A DNA stretch of 51,548 bases from Candidatus Omnitrophota bacterium (GTDB lineage: Bacteria; Hinthialibacterota; Hinthialibacteria; OLB16): positions 1 through 51,548 of the forward strand of contig JACKFH010000028.1 in NCBI GenBank assembly GCA_020632575.1, written 5' to 3'. Shown in pieces: positions 39,914 to 47,703 of the stretch. Each line of letters opens with the position of its first letter. Positions within the stretch are counted from its first letter, which is position 1. The translations under genes and the position numbers were made by a program. Under the pieces are notes generated by a model. That model worked only from the letters and a program-made list of their open reading frames with translations, made no database searches and was not told the DNA's origin.

Positions 39914-42119
39914 CGCCAAACCGCCCCTTCCCAAAAATCGGATCGAGTAATGTGCTCACCGCCCGTCGCAGCTGCTCCCGATAGAACTCGACATCGAAGT
40001 CGGTCTCCTGACGCAGCAGTTCGACAATCTTGACCCGCTCGTCGGGGTTCCCCGCTTTTTGGTCGACCACGATGAAATGGACATCCTGACCGCCGATCAG
40101 GTTCTTTCCGATGCGCGCCGATTGCCTGGCGGCGGTGGCGCTCATGGCGTTGCTCTTATACTCCTCGGCGGTGCGGGAGAGTTTTCGTTTGAGAAGGAGA
40201 TCCTGCAGTTCGACCTGACGTTCGACCAACCGTTGGTCAGCCTCCTGGATCAAAACCCGCAGCTCCGGCTCCATCGCTCGAACAGCCGATAGGGATTCCG
40301 CCTTGGAAAGCATGTCGAGCATCTCCCCCTGCACGATCTGCACAAAGGGGGCCTGATCCCCGCGACGGATCTCGATGCCGCGGTATTTCAGAGATCCATC
40401 CTCGAACCGCCCGTAATACCGTGCAGGCACCGGGAGATCCTCATGCCGGGTCGAGGGGAGGAAGACCAACCAGGAGTAATATCCCTCGATGCCGATCGGG
40501 AGATCGGTTTCCTTTTCGATCTCTCGGCAGAGGGAATCGACCTCGTCGTGGGTTTGTCCATTCAGATGGAGCCAGACACAATCGACCAGCGAATGAATCA
40601 CGGAGAAATCCTTTTCCTCGCAGAGTTCGCGGGTCCTTAAAAGCATCTCGCGAGAGATAGCGCAGATGGATTCGTGCGCCTCGATCCGTCCGAAGCGGGC
40701 GTTCTTGTAACCGAGATACCCGAAGCAACAGACCAGTAGCCACTTGAGAGCGGTTTGCAAATTCTTGTAGCGCTTGTACTCGCGCGGGTCGGTGGCAGCC
40801 CGCATTTTTTGTTTGTATTCGATCCGCTTTTCGAGGATGGCAATGAGCGACCCAGATATCATCCCTTTCCGTTTCTCGCAAACCCGGTATCCCAACTCCG
40901 GCACTCGATATTCCGCATCTGGGCAACAGGCGCAGTCGATCGTCTCGGGCGAGATATTGAAGTTGGTCATGATGGAGGGGTACATCGAGATGAAATCGAG
41001 TTCGACCACGTTTTCGTAAGCGCCCGGTTTCGGCATGTAGGTCATCCCGCCCCGATCCGCGACAATCAGTTGCATCCCGGTCTTCCAACCCTCAGGTTGC
41101 GATTTCTTCCAGGGGATCGGGTAACCGCGCTGGGAGACATAGGCCATCTGCACCGAGGAGATGCCGGTTCCGATCGAACGTCGCGCCATCCTCTGCACCG
41201 GCAGACGGCTCACCCGCGAGGCTTCGATGAGGCCATCCAGATCCGATTCGTGGTCGAGGAAACAGTTGCGGTGGTCGATGTGCCACCGCCCCCAAAGCGG
41301 GTAATCCGGGTCGCGATAAACGATGCGGCCATAGGAGACATAGGACCGCCCCTCCAGACTGATCTTGCGTCGGATGTTCAATTCCCGGTCGAGATGAAGA
41401 GGGATGTTCAATCTTCCGGCGAGATGAAAGAGGCAGGGCATCAGCAGACTGTCGCCGCCAGTGGTCCAAATGAGATCCGGGTCCCAATCGTCGAGGTAGG
41501 CGTTGAGGGAATGAAAGAGATCGGAGAGATCATCGGTCTCCCACTCGATCATCGCGTCCCCCATCTGAAGCGCGAGGTAATGAAGCGAGGCGCGGCGAGG
41601 GTCGAGGTAAGCCTCGCCATGCAGCTGCGCCACCCTCAGCGGCATCGCGGGGTAATTCGTGTCGCCGGTCTCTTCGAGCGGTTCGCACTCCAGGAGGTTC
41701 TCTCCCTCGTAACGGAAACGGCAGCGGACACTCGGAAAGAGGTTGTGTTTGTATCCAAAGAACTGTTCGAAAGGGATGTCGCAGTCGTAATAAGAGAGGT
41801 CCGGGTGTTTGCGATAGAGTTGGTTGATCTCTTGATAAGCCCGGTCGAGGTTGACCACTTTCAGTTCGAAGAGTTCGCGATCCTTGCCGGTCCAAAAATC
41901 TTTCCGCTCCGTTTTCCCGACGGGGACGAACGCCGTGGTTTTCGAGAGTGACACAAGAAACCGATCGAGTTTTTTTGGGTCCCTCGTCTCGACATAACAA
42001 CTCGGCGCGTAGGGGCTCACCAGCCGCAGACGGTCCTCGCCTCCATCCGGGATCAGCCAAAAGACCATCTCCGGCCCCATCGGGTAATAATCGAAAAGCC
42101 ATCCGGTTTGTTCGGGCAT
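39909..42119 (-). CDS. Divergent family-B DNA polymerase
   Basis: 736 residues from ATG 42119. The open frame extends 41 codons further, but those are a translation of repeat copy 3. Motif A is intact (ELDFISMYPSIM, ~373). Motif B is altered: ALKWLLVCCFGYLGYKNARFG (~460), without the NSxYG core. Motif C reads HSLVDCVWL (~511) instead of YxDTDS, keeping one Asp. In the N-terminal exonuclease region the ExoI Asp-Ile-Glu is not visible, though DPDLIWTTGGDSLLMP resembles ExoII. Loss of proofreading and a modified active site suggest specialised or translesion synthesis. The gene follows a small helical gene and a RecA-like gene. Inference: repair polymerase. Confidence 0.82.
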   Translation of the reverse strand: MPEQTGWLFDYYPMGPEMVFWLIPDGGEDRLRLVSPYAPSCYVETRDPKKLDRFLVSLSKTTAFVPVGKTERKDFWTGKDRELFELKVVNLDRAYQEINQLYRKHPDLSYYDCDIPFEQFFGYKHNLFPSVRCRFRYEGENLLECEPLEETGDTNYPAMPLRVAQLHGEAYLDPRRASLHYLALQMGDAMIEWETDDLSDLFHSLNAYLDDWDPDLIWTTGGDSLLMPCLFHLAGRLNIPLHLDRELNIRRKISLEGRSYVSYGRIVYRDPDYPLWGRWHIDHRNCFLDHESDLDGLIEASRVSRLPVQRMARRSIGTGISSVQMAYVSQRGYPIPWKKSQPEGWKTGMQLIVADRGGMTYMPKPGAYENVVELDFISMYPSIMTNFNISPETIDCACCPDAEYRVPELGYRVCEKRKGMISGSLIAILEKRIEYKQKMRAATDPREYKRYKNLQTALKWLLVCCFGYLGYKNARFGRIEAHESICAISREMLLRTRELCEEKDFSVIHSLVDCVWLHLNGQTHDEVDSLCREIEKETDLPIGIEGYYSWLVFLPSTRHEDLPVPARYYGRFEDGSLKYRGIEIRRGDQAPFVQIVQGEMLDMLSKAESLSAVRAMEPELRVLIQEADQRLVERQVELQDLLLKRKLSRTAEEYKSNAMSATAARQSARIGKNLIGGQDVHFIVVDQKAGNPDERVKIVELLRQETDFDVEFYREQLRRAVSTLLDPIFGKGRFGV

Positions 42120-42132
42120 GGGGTTACTCTTG

Positions 42133-42242
42133 TTTGAATCATGGAATTCCGTGGAAACCGTGGAAGGAGTGGAAGCGGGCGAATCGCTTCGCGATTCGAT
42201 TTTCCATGTCTTCCATCTCTTCCATGCGATTCCATGATTCAA
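42133..42242 (-). repeat. Palindromic repeat family A, copy 3
   Basis: 110 bp in the opposite orientation to copies 1 and 2, as judged by its inner arms. It fills the space between the 98-residue gene (stop at 42247) and the polB start (42119), so it lies inside a probable operon. The ends are TTTGAATCATGG and CCATGATTCAA. Confidence 0.85.
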
Positions 42243-42246
42243 TGGG

Positions 42247-42543
42247 CTAAAACACCTGCAAAAGTTCCTGCACGGTCACCACCGGCATTGTCTTCGGCAT
42301 CGAGTCCAACCGCTCTCTCAATCGTTCGATCTCTTTCTCCTGTTCCAGCAAGATGCACATCACTAGAGCGTCGAAAGGGATCGGCCGTTTGGCGTGCGAG
42401 GCCTCCGCGATGTGACGCTTGGCGAGCCGGAAGAGGCGGTCGAAGACGACACGATCCTCCTTGCCGAGCGCGCGACGGAAATCCCGCCAGGTCGACATCT
42501 CCTCTTCGAGGTAACGTGTAAAGGTTGGGATGGTTCGCCCCAT
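42247..42543 (-). CDS. 98-residue helical protein of the polB cassette
   Basis: Starts MGRTIPTFTRYLEEEM with AAGGAGAG eight bases upstream. The sequence is helical: WRDFRRALGKEDRVVFDRLF, then a C-terminal heptad run (LLEQEKEIERLRERL). It is rich in Arg and Glu and has no catalytic motif. Its constant-looking opening and position directly before polB suggest a partner that recruits or regulates the polymerase. I cannot name a family. Confidence 0.6.
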   Translation of the reverse strand: MGRTIPTFTRYLEEEMSTWRDFRRALGKEDRVVFDRLFRLAKRHIAEASHAKRPIPFDALVMCILLEQEKEIERLRERLDSMPKTMPVVTVQELLQVF

Positions 42544-42608
42544 CGGTTCTCTCCTTCATGTTGGCCGCTCCCATCCCCTTTGAATCTTTTCCGTTCCAAC
42601 TTCCATCC

Positions 42609-42928
42609 GTGTCATTCCGACGTGAGGAGGAATCTGTCGTGTGTTCCAACCTCGATCGCACGCACCACCTCAATCGACATTGAGTCCGTTTCAACGGACG
42701 CCTCTCTGTGTAGCCACGGAATTGATTCCGTGGCGGGGTGAAATCGGTTCCGAAGTCTTTGTCGGTTTGATTCAAAGATTCGGAAAACGACCGGGTTCGC
42801 GACGGGTTAAAACCGCGCCGCTACGCAAAGAGCCGTCCGTTGAAACGGACTCCACTCCCATTAGGCGGCGTATTCTTATATTCAAAGTTTCATCTCCCAT
42901 CAGATTCCTCCTGGCGTCGGAATGACAC
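42609..42928. repeat. MITE-like element B with 28-bp inverted ends
   Basis: Ends 42609-42636 and 42901-42928 are inverted copies matching at 26 of 28 positions, beginning GTGTCATTCCGACG. The 320-bp element occupies the gap between the 98-residue gene and the RecA-like gene. Its right end enters the RecA-like gene and encodes its last residues (MSVIPTPGGI and stop). No transposase is inside. Confidence 0.82.
42682..42852. repeat. Inner palindromic element nested in element B
   Basis: Perfect 19-bp inverted repeats (42682-42700 and 42834-42852), each itself centred on the palindrome CCGTTTCAACGG. A further 20-bp hairpin sits at about 42713-42732. This is a different family from A, inserted within or carried by element B. 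Confidence 0.8.
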
Positions 42929-43517
42929 TCATTGAAGGTTCCGGTAGGGACAGTCTTCCTTCGCTCTTCACTCGCGTCTCAAAAGCGGGGAATGGTCCTC
43001 TCCGCACCCGACACCGCCCCGCCAGCGCCCCATACCACACCCGCCCTCCGCGCTCCTGTTCCAGCCCCCGGTTGTAAGTGATCAGACACCCCAGCGACTC
43101 CGAGACCTGGAGAATTCCATCGAGGATTCGGTCGAACAGATAGCGACGCTCGAACAATGGGATATCCTCGTCCATGAACAGGCTGTCGATCGCGAGCACG
43201 AGGACGATTTTTCCCTCCGGCTCCTCGGCCAAAGGGAGGATCATCTCCTCGACCACCGAGACGATTTGATGGCAGGTCGCCGCCCGGGAAACCCGGATGT
43301 TTCCCAGGACTGTTTCCGCGCTCAATCCTCTCGACCGCGCCATTTTGGCCAGGGGGTAGGGGTCGAAGCAATTTCCCGTATCCAAGCAGTAAATCTCCCC
43401 ACCATCCTGAAGATATTCGAAGAATCGAAGGAATAAGCGGCCCGTGCGAAATCTGGGGGCGCTTATCGCCAGGGGTCTGGAAGAAGAGAGGATCAGATCC
43501 ATCATGTCACTGCACAT
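42900..43517 (-). CDS. RecA/RadA-fold protein without a P-loop (ImuA-like)
   Basis: 205 residues from ATG 43517 (AGAAGGTGAT upstream); the frame is open further back but without a ribosome site. The core matches the RecA/Rad51 fold: GGEIYCLDTGNCFDPYPLAKMAR (strand after the P-loop, as in RadA), then NIRVSRAATCHQIVSVVEEM and the Walker-B-like strand IVLVLAIDSLFMDED. At the Walker A position the residues are APRFRTGRLFLRF, with no GKT/S, so ATP binding is doubtful. Such P-loop-less RecA relatives (ImuA/SulA type) act as adaptors in mutagenic repair. The last ten residues come from repeat element B. Confidence 0.65.
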   Translation of the reverse strand: MCSDMMDLILSSSRPLAISAPRFRTGRLFLRFFEYLQDGGEIYCLDTGNCFDPYPLAKMARSRGLSAETVLGNIRVSRAATCHQIVSVVEEMILPLAEEPEGKIVLVLAIDSLFMDEDIPLFERRYLFDRILDGILQVSESLGCLITYNRGLEQERGGRVWYGALAGRCRVRRGPFPAFETRVKSEGRLSLPEPSMSVIPTPGGI

Positions 43518-43648
43518 AATATCACCTTCTGGGCAAGAAGGGAAGCTTTTAATGAAATCTGTGGACAGGGTGTGAATAGAAGATCCGAGCACGCCACCCT
43601 TCTAGGCGATTTGATCGCAATCCTATTGAACTCAGGGCCGTCAACTCC

Positions 43649-43677
43649 TTGTGTGAGGGAAAGGAGTGGTTTAAAAT
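43649..43677 (+). promoter_or_regulatory. Probable promoter of the PPDK gene
   Basis: TTGTGT (43649-43654), 17-bp spacer, TAAAAT (43672-43677), about 180 bp before the start, implying a long leader. The divergent gap 43518-43857 shows no riboswitch I can recognise. Confidence 0.45.
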
Positions 43678-43857
43678 TTCCCCTTGCCTTTCCGGGCTTT
43701 GGGAAAAACTTGCGAAGGTAAAAAATCTCTATACATCATCTTCTCGGCTGGAGTTGAGAACCGGAAGAATCCACCGTCGGCTCATGGAAACAAGAGTGCG
43801 GAGTCTTTCTGTTTGAGCAGATCGAGAGAAAGAATGCCAATTCAGGAGGAATTAACG

Positions 43858-46800
43858 ATGGCACAGAAATATGTCTACAAATTCGGGGGAGGAAAGGCCG
43901 ATGGCAATGGTCAGATGAAACCCCTGCTTGGCGGCAAAGGCGCCAACCTCGCCGAGATGAGTCGCATCGGGTTGCCGGTCCCGCCAGGGTTCACGATCAC
44001 CACCGAAGTTTGCACTTACTATTACAAGAACAACAGAAGTTACCCGTCGGATCTTCAAAAGCAGATCAAGGACGGCATCGCCACGATGGAAAAAATCATG
44101 GGATGCAAATTCGGAGACACGAAGGGAATGCCCCTGCTCGTGGCAGTTCGTTCCGGCGCTCGCGATTCCATGCCCGGCATGATGGACACCATTCTCAACC
44201 TTGGTCTCAATGACGAAACAGTTCTCGCGCTGGTGAACGCGACCAACAACGAACGGTTCGCATGGGACTGCTATCGTCGCTTCATGCAGATGTACGGAGA
44301 CGTCGTGCTCGGTGTGCAGAAACGGGAGGGTGAGGATCACGAACCCTTCGAAGTGGTCATTGAGGGATACAAACATCAGGCGTACGGCAGAGACATCCTG
44401 GACAGCGAACTAACCGCAGCCGATCAGAAAGAATTGGTCAAGCGGTTCAAAGATCTCGTCAAGGAACGGACAGGGCACAGCTTCCCTGAAGATCCTTGGG
44501 AGCAACTCCAGGGAGCGGCAGGCGCGGTATTCGGATCCTGGATGAACGACCGTGCGATCGTCTATCGCCGCAAGTACGGCATCCCGGCCGAGTGGGGCAC
44601 CGCGGTCAATGTTCAAGCGATGGTCTATGGAAACACCGGCTCCGACTCGGGCTCCGGCGTGGCGTTCACCCGCAATCCCGCCAACGGAACAAACGAGTTT
44701 TATGGCGAGTTCCTGGTCAACGCTCAGGGTGAGGATGTGGTCGCCGGTGTACGCACCCCCGAGCCGGTGGCGCAGTTGGCGAATGAGTTGCCGCAAGCCT
44801 ATAAAGAGCTTCTCAATGTCCGGGCGATCCTCGAAAAACATTTCAAGGACGTTCAGGATGTCGAGTTCACCATCCAGCAGGGCAAATTGTTCATGCTGCA
44901 AACTCGCAACGGCAAACGCACCGCGGCGGCCGCGCTGAAATTCTCGATGGACATGGTGGAAGAGGGACTGATCAACTGGAAGACCGCGATCCAGCGCAAC
45001 CCAGCCGATCAGCTCGATCAGTTGCTCGCGCCGATCTTCGACCTCAAGGATGTGGAAGCCGCCACGCCGATCGCCTCCGGGTTGCCGGCGGGACCTGGTG
45101 CGGCGTCCGGGAAGATCTACCTCAACGCCGACCGCGCCGCCGCCGCCGAAGCCAAAGGCGAGGAAGTGTTGCTGGTCCGCAACGAAACGAGCCCCGAAGA
45201 TCTTCGAGGCATGATTGCGGCGGTTGGCATCCTCACCGCGAAGGGCGGGGTTTCCTCGCACGCTGCGCTTGTCGCTCGCCAAATGGGTAAGGTTTGCATC
45301 TGCGGCGCTTCCGCTCTCGAGATTGACTACACGCAAAAGACGATCACGGTGGCCGGACAAGTGTTCCATGAGGGCGACTACATGAGCATCGATGGAACCT
45401 CCGGCAAGGTTTACGGCGGGAAGCTCAAGACCGCTCCTTCCGAAATCATCACCGGGATGCTCGAGGGAGACGAGAGAGCCAGATCAAGCGAGAAATTCAA
45501 ACACTACAACCAACTCATGGAGTGGTGTTCGAAAGTCACGCGGATGGATGTTCGCACCAACGCCGACACGCCGGAGCAAACCCGAAACGCGGTGGCGTTC
45601 GGCGCGAAGGGAATCGGTCTCACCCGCACCGAGCATATGTTCTTCGAGGGTGACCGCATCGACTCCATGCGAGAGATGATTCTCGCCGACAACGAGGCGA
45701 GTCGTCGTCACGCCCTCTCGAAATTGCTGCCTTATCAGCGCGAGGATTTCGCGGGGATTTTCGAGGCTTTGGATGGCCTGCCCGCCACGATTCGTTTGCT
45801 CGATCCGCCTCTGCACGAATTCCTGCCGCACACTCGCGATCAGCAGGAAGAACTCGCCCAGAAGTTGGGGATCAGTGTGGAGAAGATCGCGCACCGGGTC
45901 GAGTCGCTGCACGAGTTCAATCCGATGCTTGGTCATCGCGGTTGCCGTTTGGGCATCGCCTATCCGGAGATCACCGAGATGCAGGCCCGAGCCATCTTCG
46001 AAGCCGCGGCGGAGGTTCTCGCCAAAGGCAAGAAGGTGAAACCCGAGGTGATGATCCCGCTGGTCGGTTTCAAGAAGGAGCTCGATCTTCAAACCGAAAT
46101 CGTGCGCCGTGTCGCCGATGAGGTGATGGCCGAGAAGAAGGTGAAGATCGATTACTTGGTCGGGACCATGATCGAAATCCCCCGTGGCGCTCTGACTGCG
46201 GATGAGATCGCTCAGACCGCCGAGTTTTTCTCCTTCGGCACGAACGACCTGACTCAGACGGCGCTCGGTATCAGCCGCGATGACATGGGCGCTTTCCTCA
46301 TGCCCTACACCGAGGCGGAGATCTTCGCCAACAACCCATTCGCGACTTTGGATCAGTCCGGTGTCGGTCAGCTGGTCGAGATGGCGATCGAGAAGGGCCG
46401 GAGCACGAATCCGGGGATCAAGCTGGGAATCTGCGGCGAGCATGGCGGCGATCCCCAGAGTGTGAAATTCTGCCATCGAGTCGGTCTCAACTATGTGAGC
46501 TGCAGTCCCTTCCGAGTCCCTGTCGCGAGACTCGCCGCCGCGCAAGCCGCGATCGAGGAGGCGGAGGCCGAGAAGGCGGCCAACAAATCCGCTAAGAAGA
46601 CAGTGAAGAAAACCGCGAAGAAGACCGCCAAAAAAGCCGCAGCCAAAACCAAGTCCGCGAAAAAAACCGCCAAGAAGTCGGTGAAGAAAGCGGCAAAGAA
46701 GACCGCCAAGAAAGCCAAGGTCGCAAAGAAGGCGGCCAAGAAGGCTGCAAAGAAGGCAACCAAGAAAGCGGCGGCTAAGAAAAAGGCGGTCAAGAAGGCG

Positions 46801-46953
46801 GCAAAGAAAACCGCCAAGAAAGCGGCAGCCAAGAAGAAGACTGCGAAGAAAAAGGTGACCAAGGCCTCCAAGAAAGTGGCGAAGAAGGCCAAGGCCGCCA
46901 AGAAGACTGTGAAAAAAGCGGCCAAGAAAAAGACCGCGAAGAAAAAGCGGTAA
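43858..46953 (+). CDS. ppdK: Pyruvate phosphate dikinase with a histone-H1-like Lys/Ala tail
   Basis: 1031 residues from ATG 43858, which has CAGGAGGAATT upstream; a longer open frame (to 43684) lacks such a site and family similarity. Interconverts pyruvate, ATP and Pi with PEP, AMP and PPi. ATP-grasp: GGKGANLAEMSRIGLPVPPG at the start, VRSGARDSMPGMMDT. His domain: AKGGVSSHAALVARQMG, with Ser where the regulatory Thr normally stands. PEP-binding barrel: GLTRTEHMF, GHRGCRLGI and catalytic Cys in LGICGEHGGDP. The family ends near residue 890. From ~905 to 1031 there is a tail built of AKK, TKK and VKK units, unlike any normal PPDK. Confidence 0.95.
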   Translation: MAQKYVYKFGGGKADGNGQMKPLLGGKGANLAEMSRIGLPVPPGFTITTEVCTYYYKNNRSYPSDLQKQIKDGIATMEKIMGCKFGDTKGMPLLVAVRSGARDSMPGMMDTILNLGLNDETVLALVNATNNERFAWDCYRRFMQMYGDVVLGVQKREGEDHEPFEVVIEGYKHQAYGRDILDSELTAADQKELVKRFKDLVKERTGHSFPEDPWEQLQGAAGAVFGSWMNDRAIVYRRKYGIPAEWGTAVNVQAMVYGNTGSDSGSGVAFTRNPANGTNEFYGEFLVNAQGEDVVAGVRTPEPVAQLANELPQAYKELLNVRAILEKHFKDVQDVEFTIQQGKLFMLQTRNGKRTAAAALKFSMDMVEEGLINWKTAIQRNPADQLDQLLAPIFDLKDVEAATPIASGLPAGPGAASGKIYLNADRAAAAEAKGEEVLLVRNETSPEDLRGMIAAVGILTAKGGVSSHAALVARQMGKVCICGASALEIDYTQKTITVAGQVFHEGDYMSIDGTSGKVYGGKLKTAPSEIITGMLEGDERARSSEKFKHYNQLMEWCSKVTRMDVRTNADTPEQTRNAVAFGAKGIGLTRTEHMFFEGDRIDSMREMILADNEASRRHALSKLLPYQREDFAGIFEALDGLPATIRLLDPPLHEFLPHTRDQQEELAQKLGISVEKIAHRVESLHEFNPMLGHRGCRLGIAYPEITEMQARAIFEAAAEVLAKGKKVKPEVMIPLVGFKKELDLQTEIVRRVADEVMAEKKVKIDYLVGTMIEIPRGALTADEIAQTAEFFSFGTNDLTQTALGISRDDMGAFLMPYTEAEIFANNPFATLDQSGVGQLVEMAIEKGRSTNPGIKLGICGEHGGDPQSVKFCHRVGLNYVSCSPFRVPVARLAAAQAAIEEAEAEKAANKSAKKTVKKTAKKTAKKAAAKTKSAKKTAKKSVKKAAKKTAKKAKVAKKAAKKAAKKATKKAAAKKKAVKKAAKKTAKKAAAKKKTAKKKVTKASKKVAKKAKAAKKTVKKAAKKKTAKKKR

Positions 46954-46980
46954 CAAAAAGAAGCGGTTAATCTAAACAGA

Positions 46981-47018
46981 AAAACCCCGTGGGTCGGATC
47001 CGGCTCACGGGGTTTTTT
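46981..47018. terminator. Rho-independent terminator, probably bidirectional
   Basis: A GC-rich stem, CCCCGTG (46985-46991) with CACGGGG (47006-47012), is flanked by A's on the left and followed by TTTTTT. It ends ppdK on the plus strand and can serve the convergent flavin-reductase-like gene on the minus strand. Confidence 0.9.
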
Positions 47019-47040
47019 AGTTGCGGTTAATGCGGGAGTC

Positions 47041-47622
47041 TCAAAACAACGGTGGCAGATTCGGCATCTGCTGGGGCAGCGGCCATTTTTTGGCATCGAG
47101 GATTCCGCCTCCGGTTTTGTAGCGATCCCCACCCAAGTGATGTAACGTCTGAGCGTTCTCGTTCCAGCCGTTGTCGAAGTAGTCTTCCTCCACCAATGCG
47201 GCGACCACTCTCGAGGCGTAAAAGAGACGGTCGCCGAATGGATAGACATCCCGCACCGCGCATTCCAAATGACCGATGCAGTTGGTTACCAAAAGTGGGA
47301 TGACCTTTCGCGCTCTCATTGTTCGGAACTGCATGGAACGGACCTTGTCCTCGGAGTCCCCTCGATGGGTTCCGCAGTAGTGAGTCTCCGCGATTAGGGA
47401 AGCGTCCGGAATCGAGAGGACAAACTCGCCCGATTCGCGCAGGAGTTCGTTCGATAAACAGCTCGGCGTCAACGATATCCCCAACATGGGCGGATCCTGC
47501 GAAAGAGGCATCTGCCAGGAGACTGTGGACACATTGGTTTTTCCTTCCCGACGAGTGCTTAGCAATGACACGGAGCCATCGTTGATCATGCGCAGTCCCA
47601 TGAGGGGATCGATTTCAATCAT
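47041..47622 (-). CDS. Flavin-reductase-like FMN-binding protein
   Basis: 193 residues from ATG 47622 (AAAGGTGGGAG upstream). It has the split-barrel flavoprotein pattern of the DIM6/NTAB family: early VSLLSTRREGKTNVSTVSWQMPLS, PPMLGISLTPSCLSNELLRESGEFVLSIP, then HLECAVRDVYPFGDRLFYASRV and a late HLGGDRYKTGG. Members bind FMN and reduce it or act as oxidoreductase components. No partner monooxygenase is nearby. Confidence 0.82.
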   Translation of the reverse strand: MIEIDPLMGLRMINDGSVSLLSTRREGKTNVSTVSWQMPLSQDPPMLGISLTPSCLSNELLRESGEFVLSIPDASLIAETHYCGTHRGDSEDKVRSMQFRTMRARKVIPLLVTNCIGHLECAVRDVYPFGDRLFYASRVVAALVEEDYFDNGWNENAQTLHHLGGDRYKTGGGILDAKKWPLPQQMPNLPPLF

Positions 47623-47703
47623 TACTCCCACCTTTCCGGGAATGTCCGGTTCCTTAAGGGTATCGAAAACGTCGGAAATTTGGGAGGAGGCGAATGAATC
47701 GGA

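Noticed and set aside
40755..41951. 398-codon plus-strand frame across polB
   Set aside because: Antisense shadow of the polymerase gene.
42120..42242. 41-residue N-terminal extension of the polymerase
   Set aside because: It is only the translation of palindromic repeat copy 3; the Met at 42119 begins the conserved protein.
37391..42242. Repeat family A as a CRISPR array
   Set aside because: Copies are ~110 bp, kilobases apart, palindromic and separated by whole genes; there are no spacers.
43540..43580. LexA box before the RecA-like gene (CTGTCCACAG palindrome)
   Set aside because: The half-sites are only 2 bp apart, unlike the N8 of the CTGT-ACAG box, and no other known LexA form fits. 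Kept only as a curiosity.
43684..43857. 58-residue N-terminal extension of PPDK
   Set aside because: No ribosome site there, while CAGGAGGAATT precedes the ATG at 43858, where family similarity begins.
45484..46956. 490-codon open frame antisense to ppdK, rich in Leu/Phe/Arg
   Set aside because: It mirrors the Lys/Ala tail and the GC-rich codon pattern of ppdK, which is a complete recognised enzyme. No ribosome site or domain supports it.
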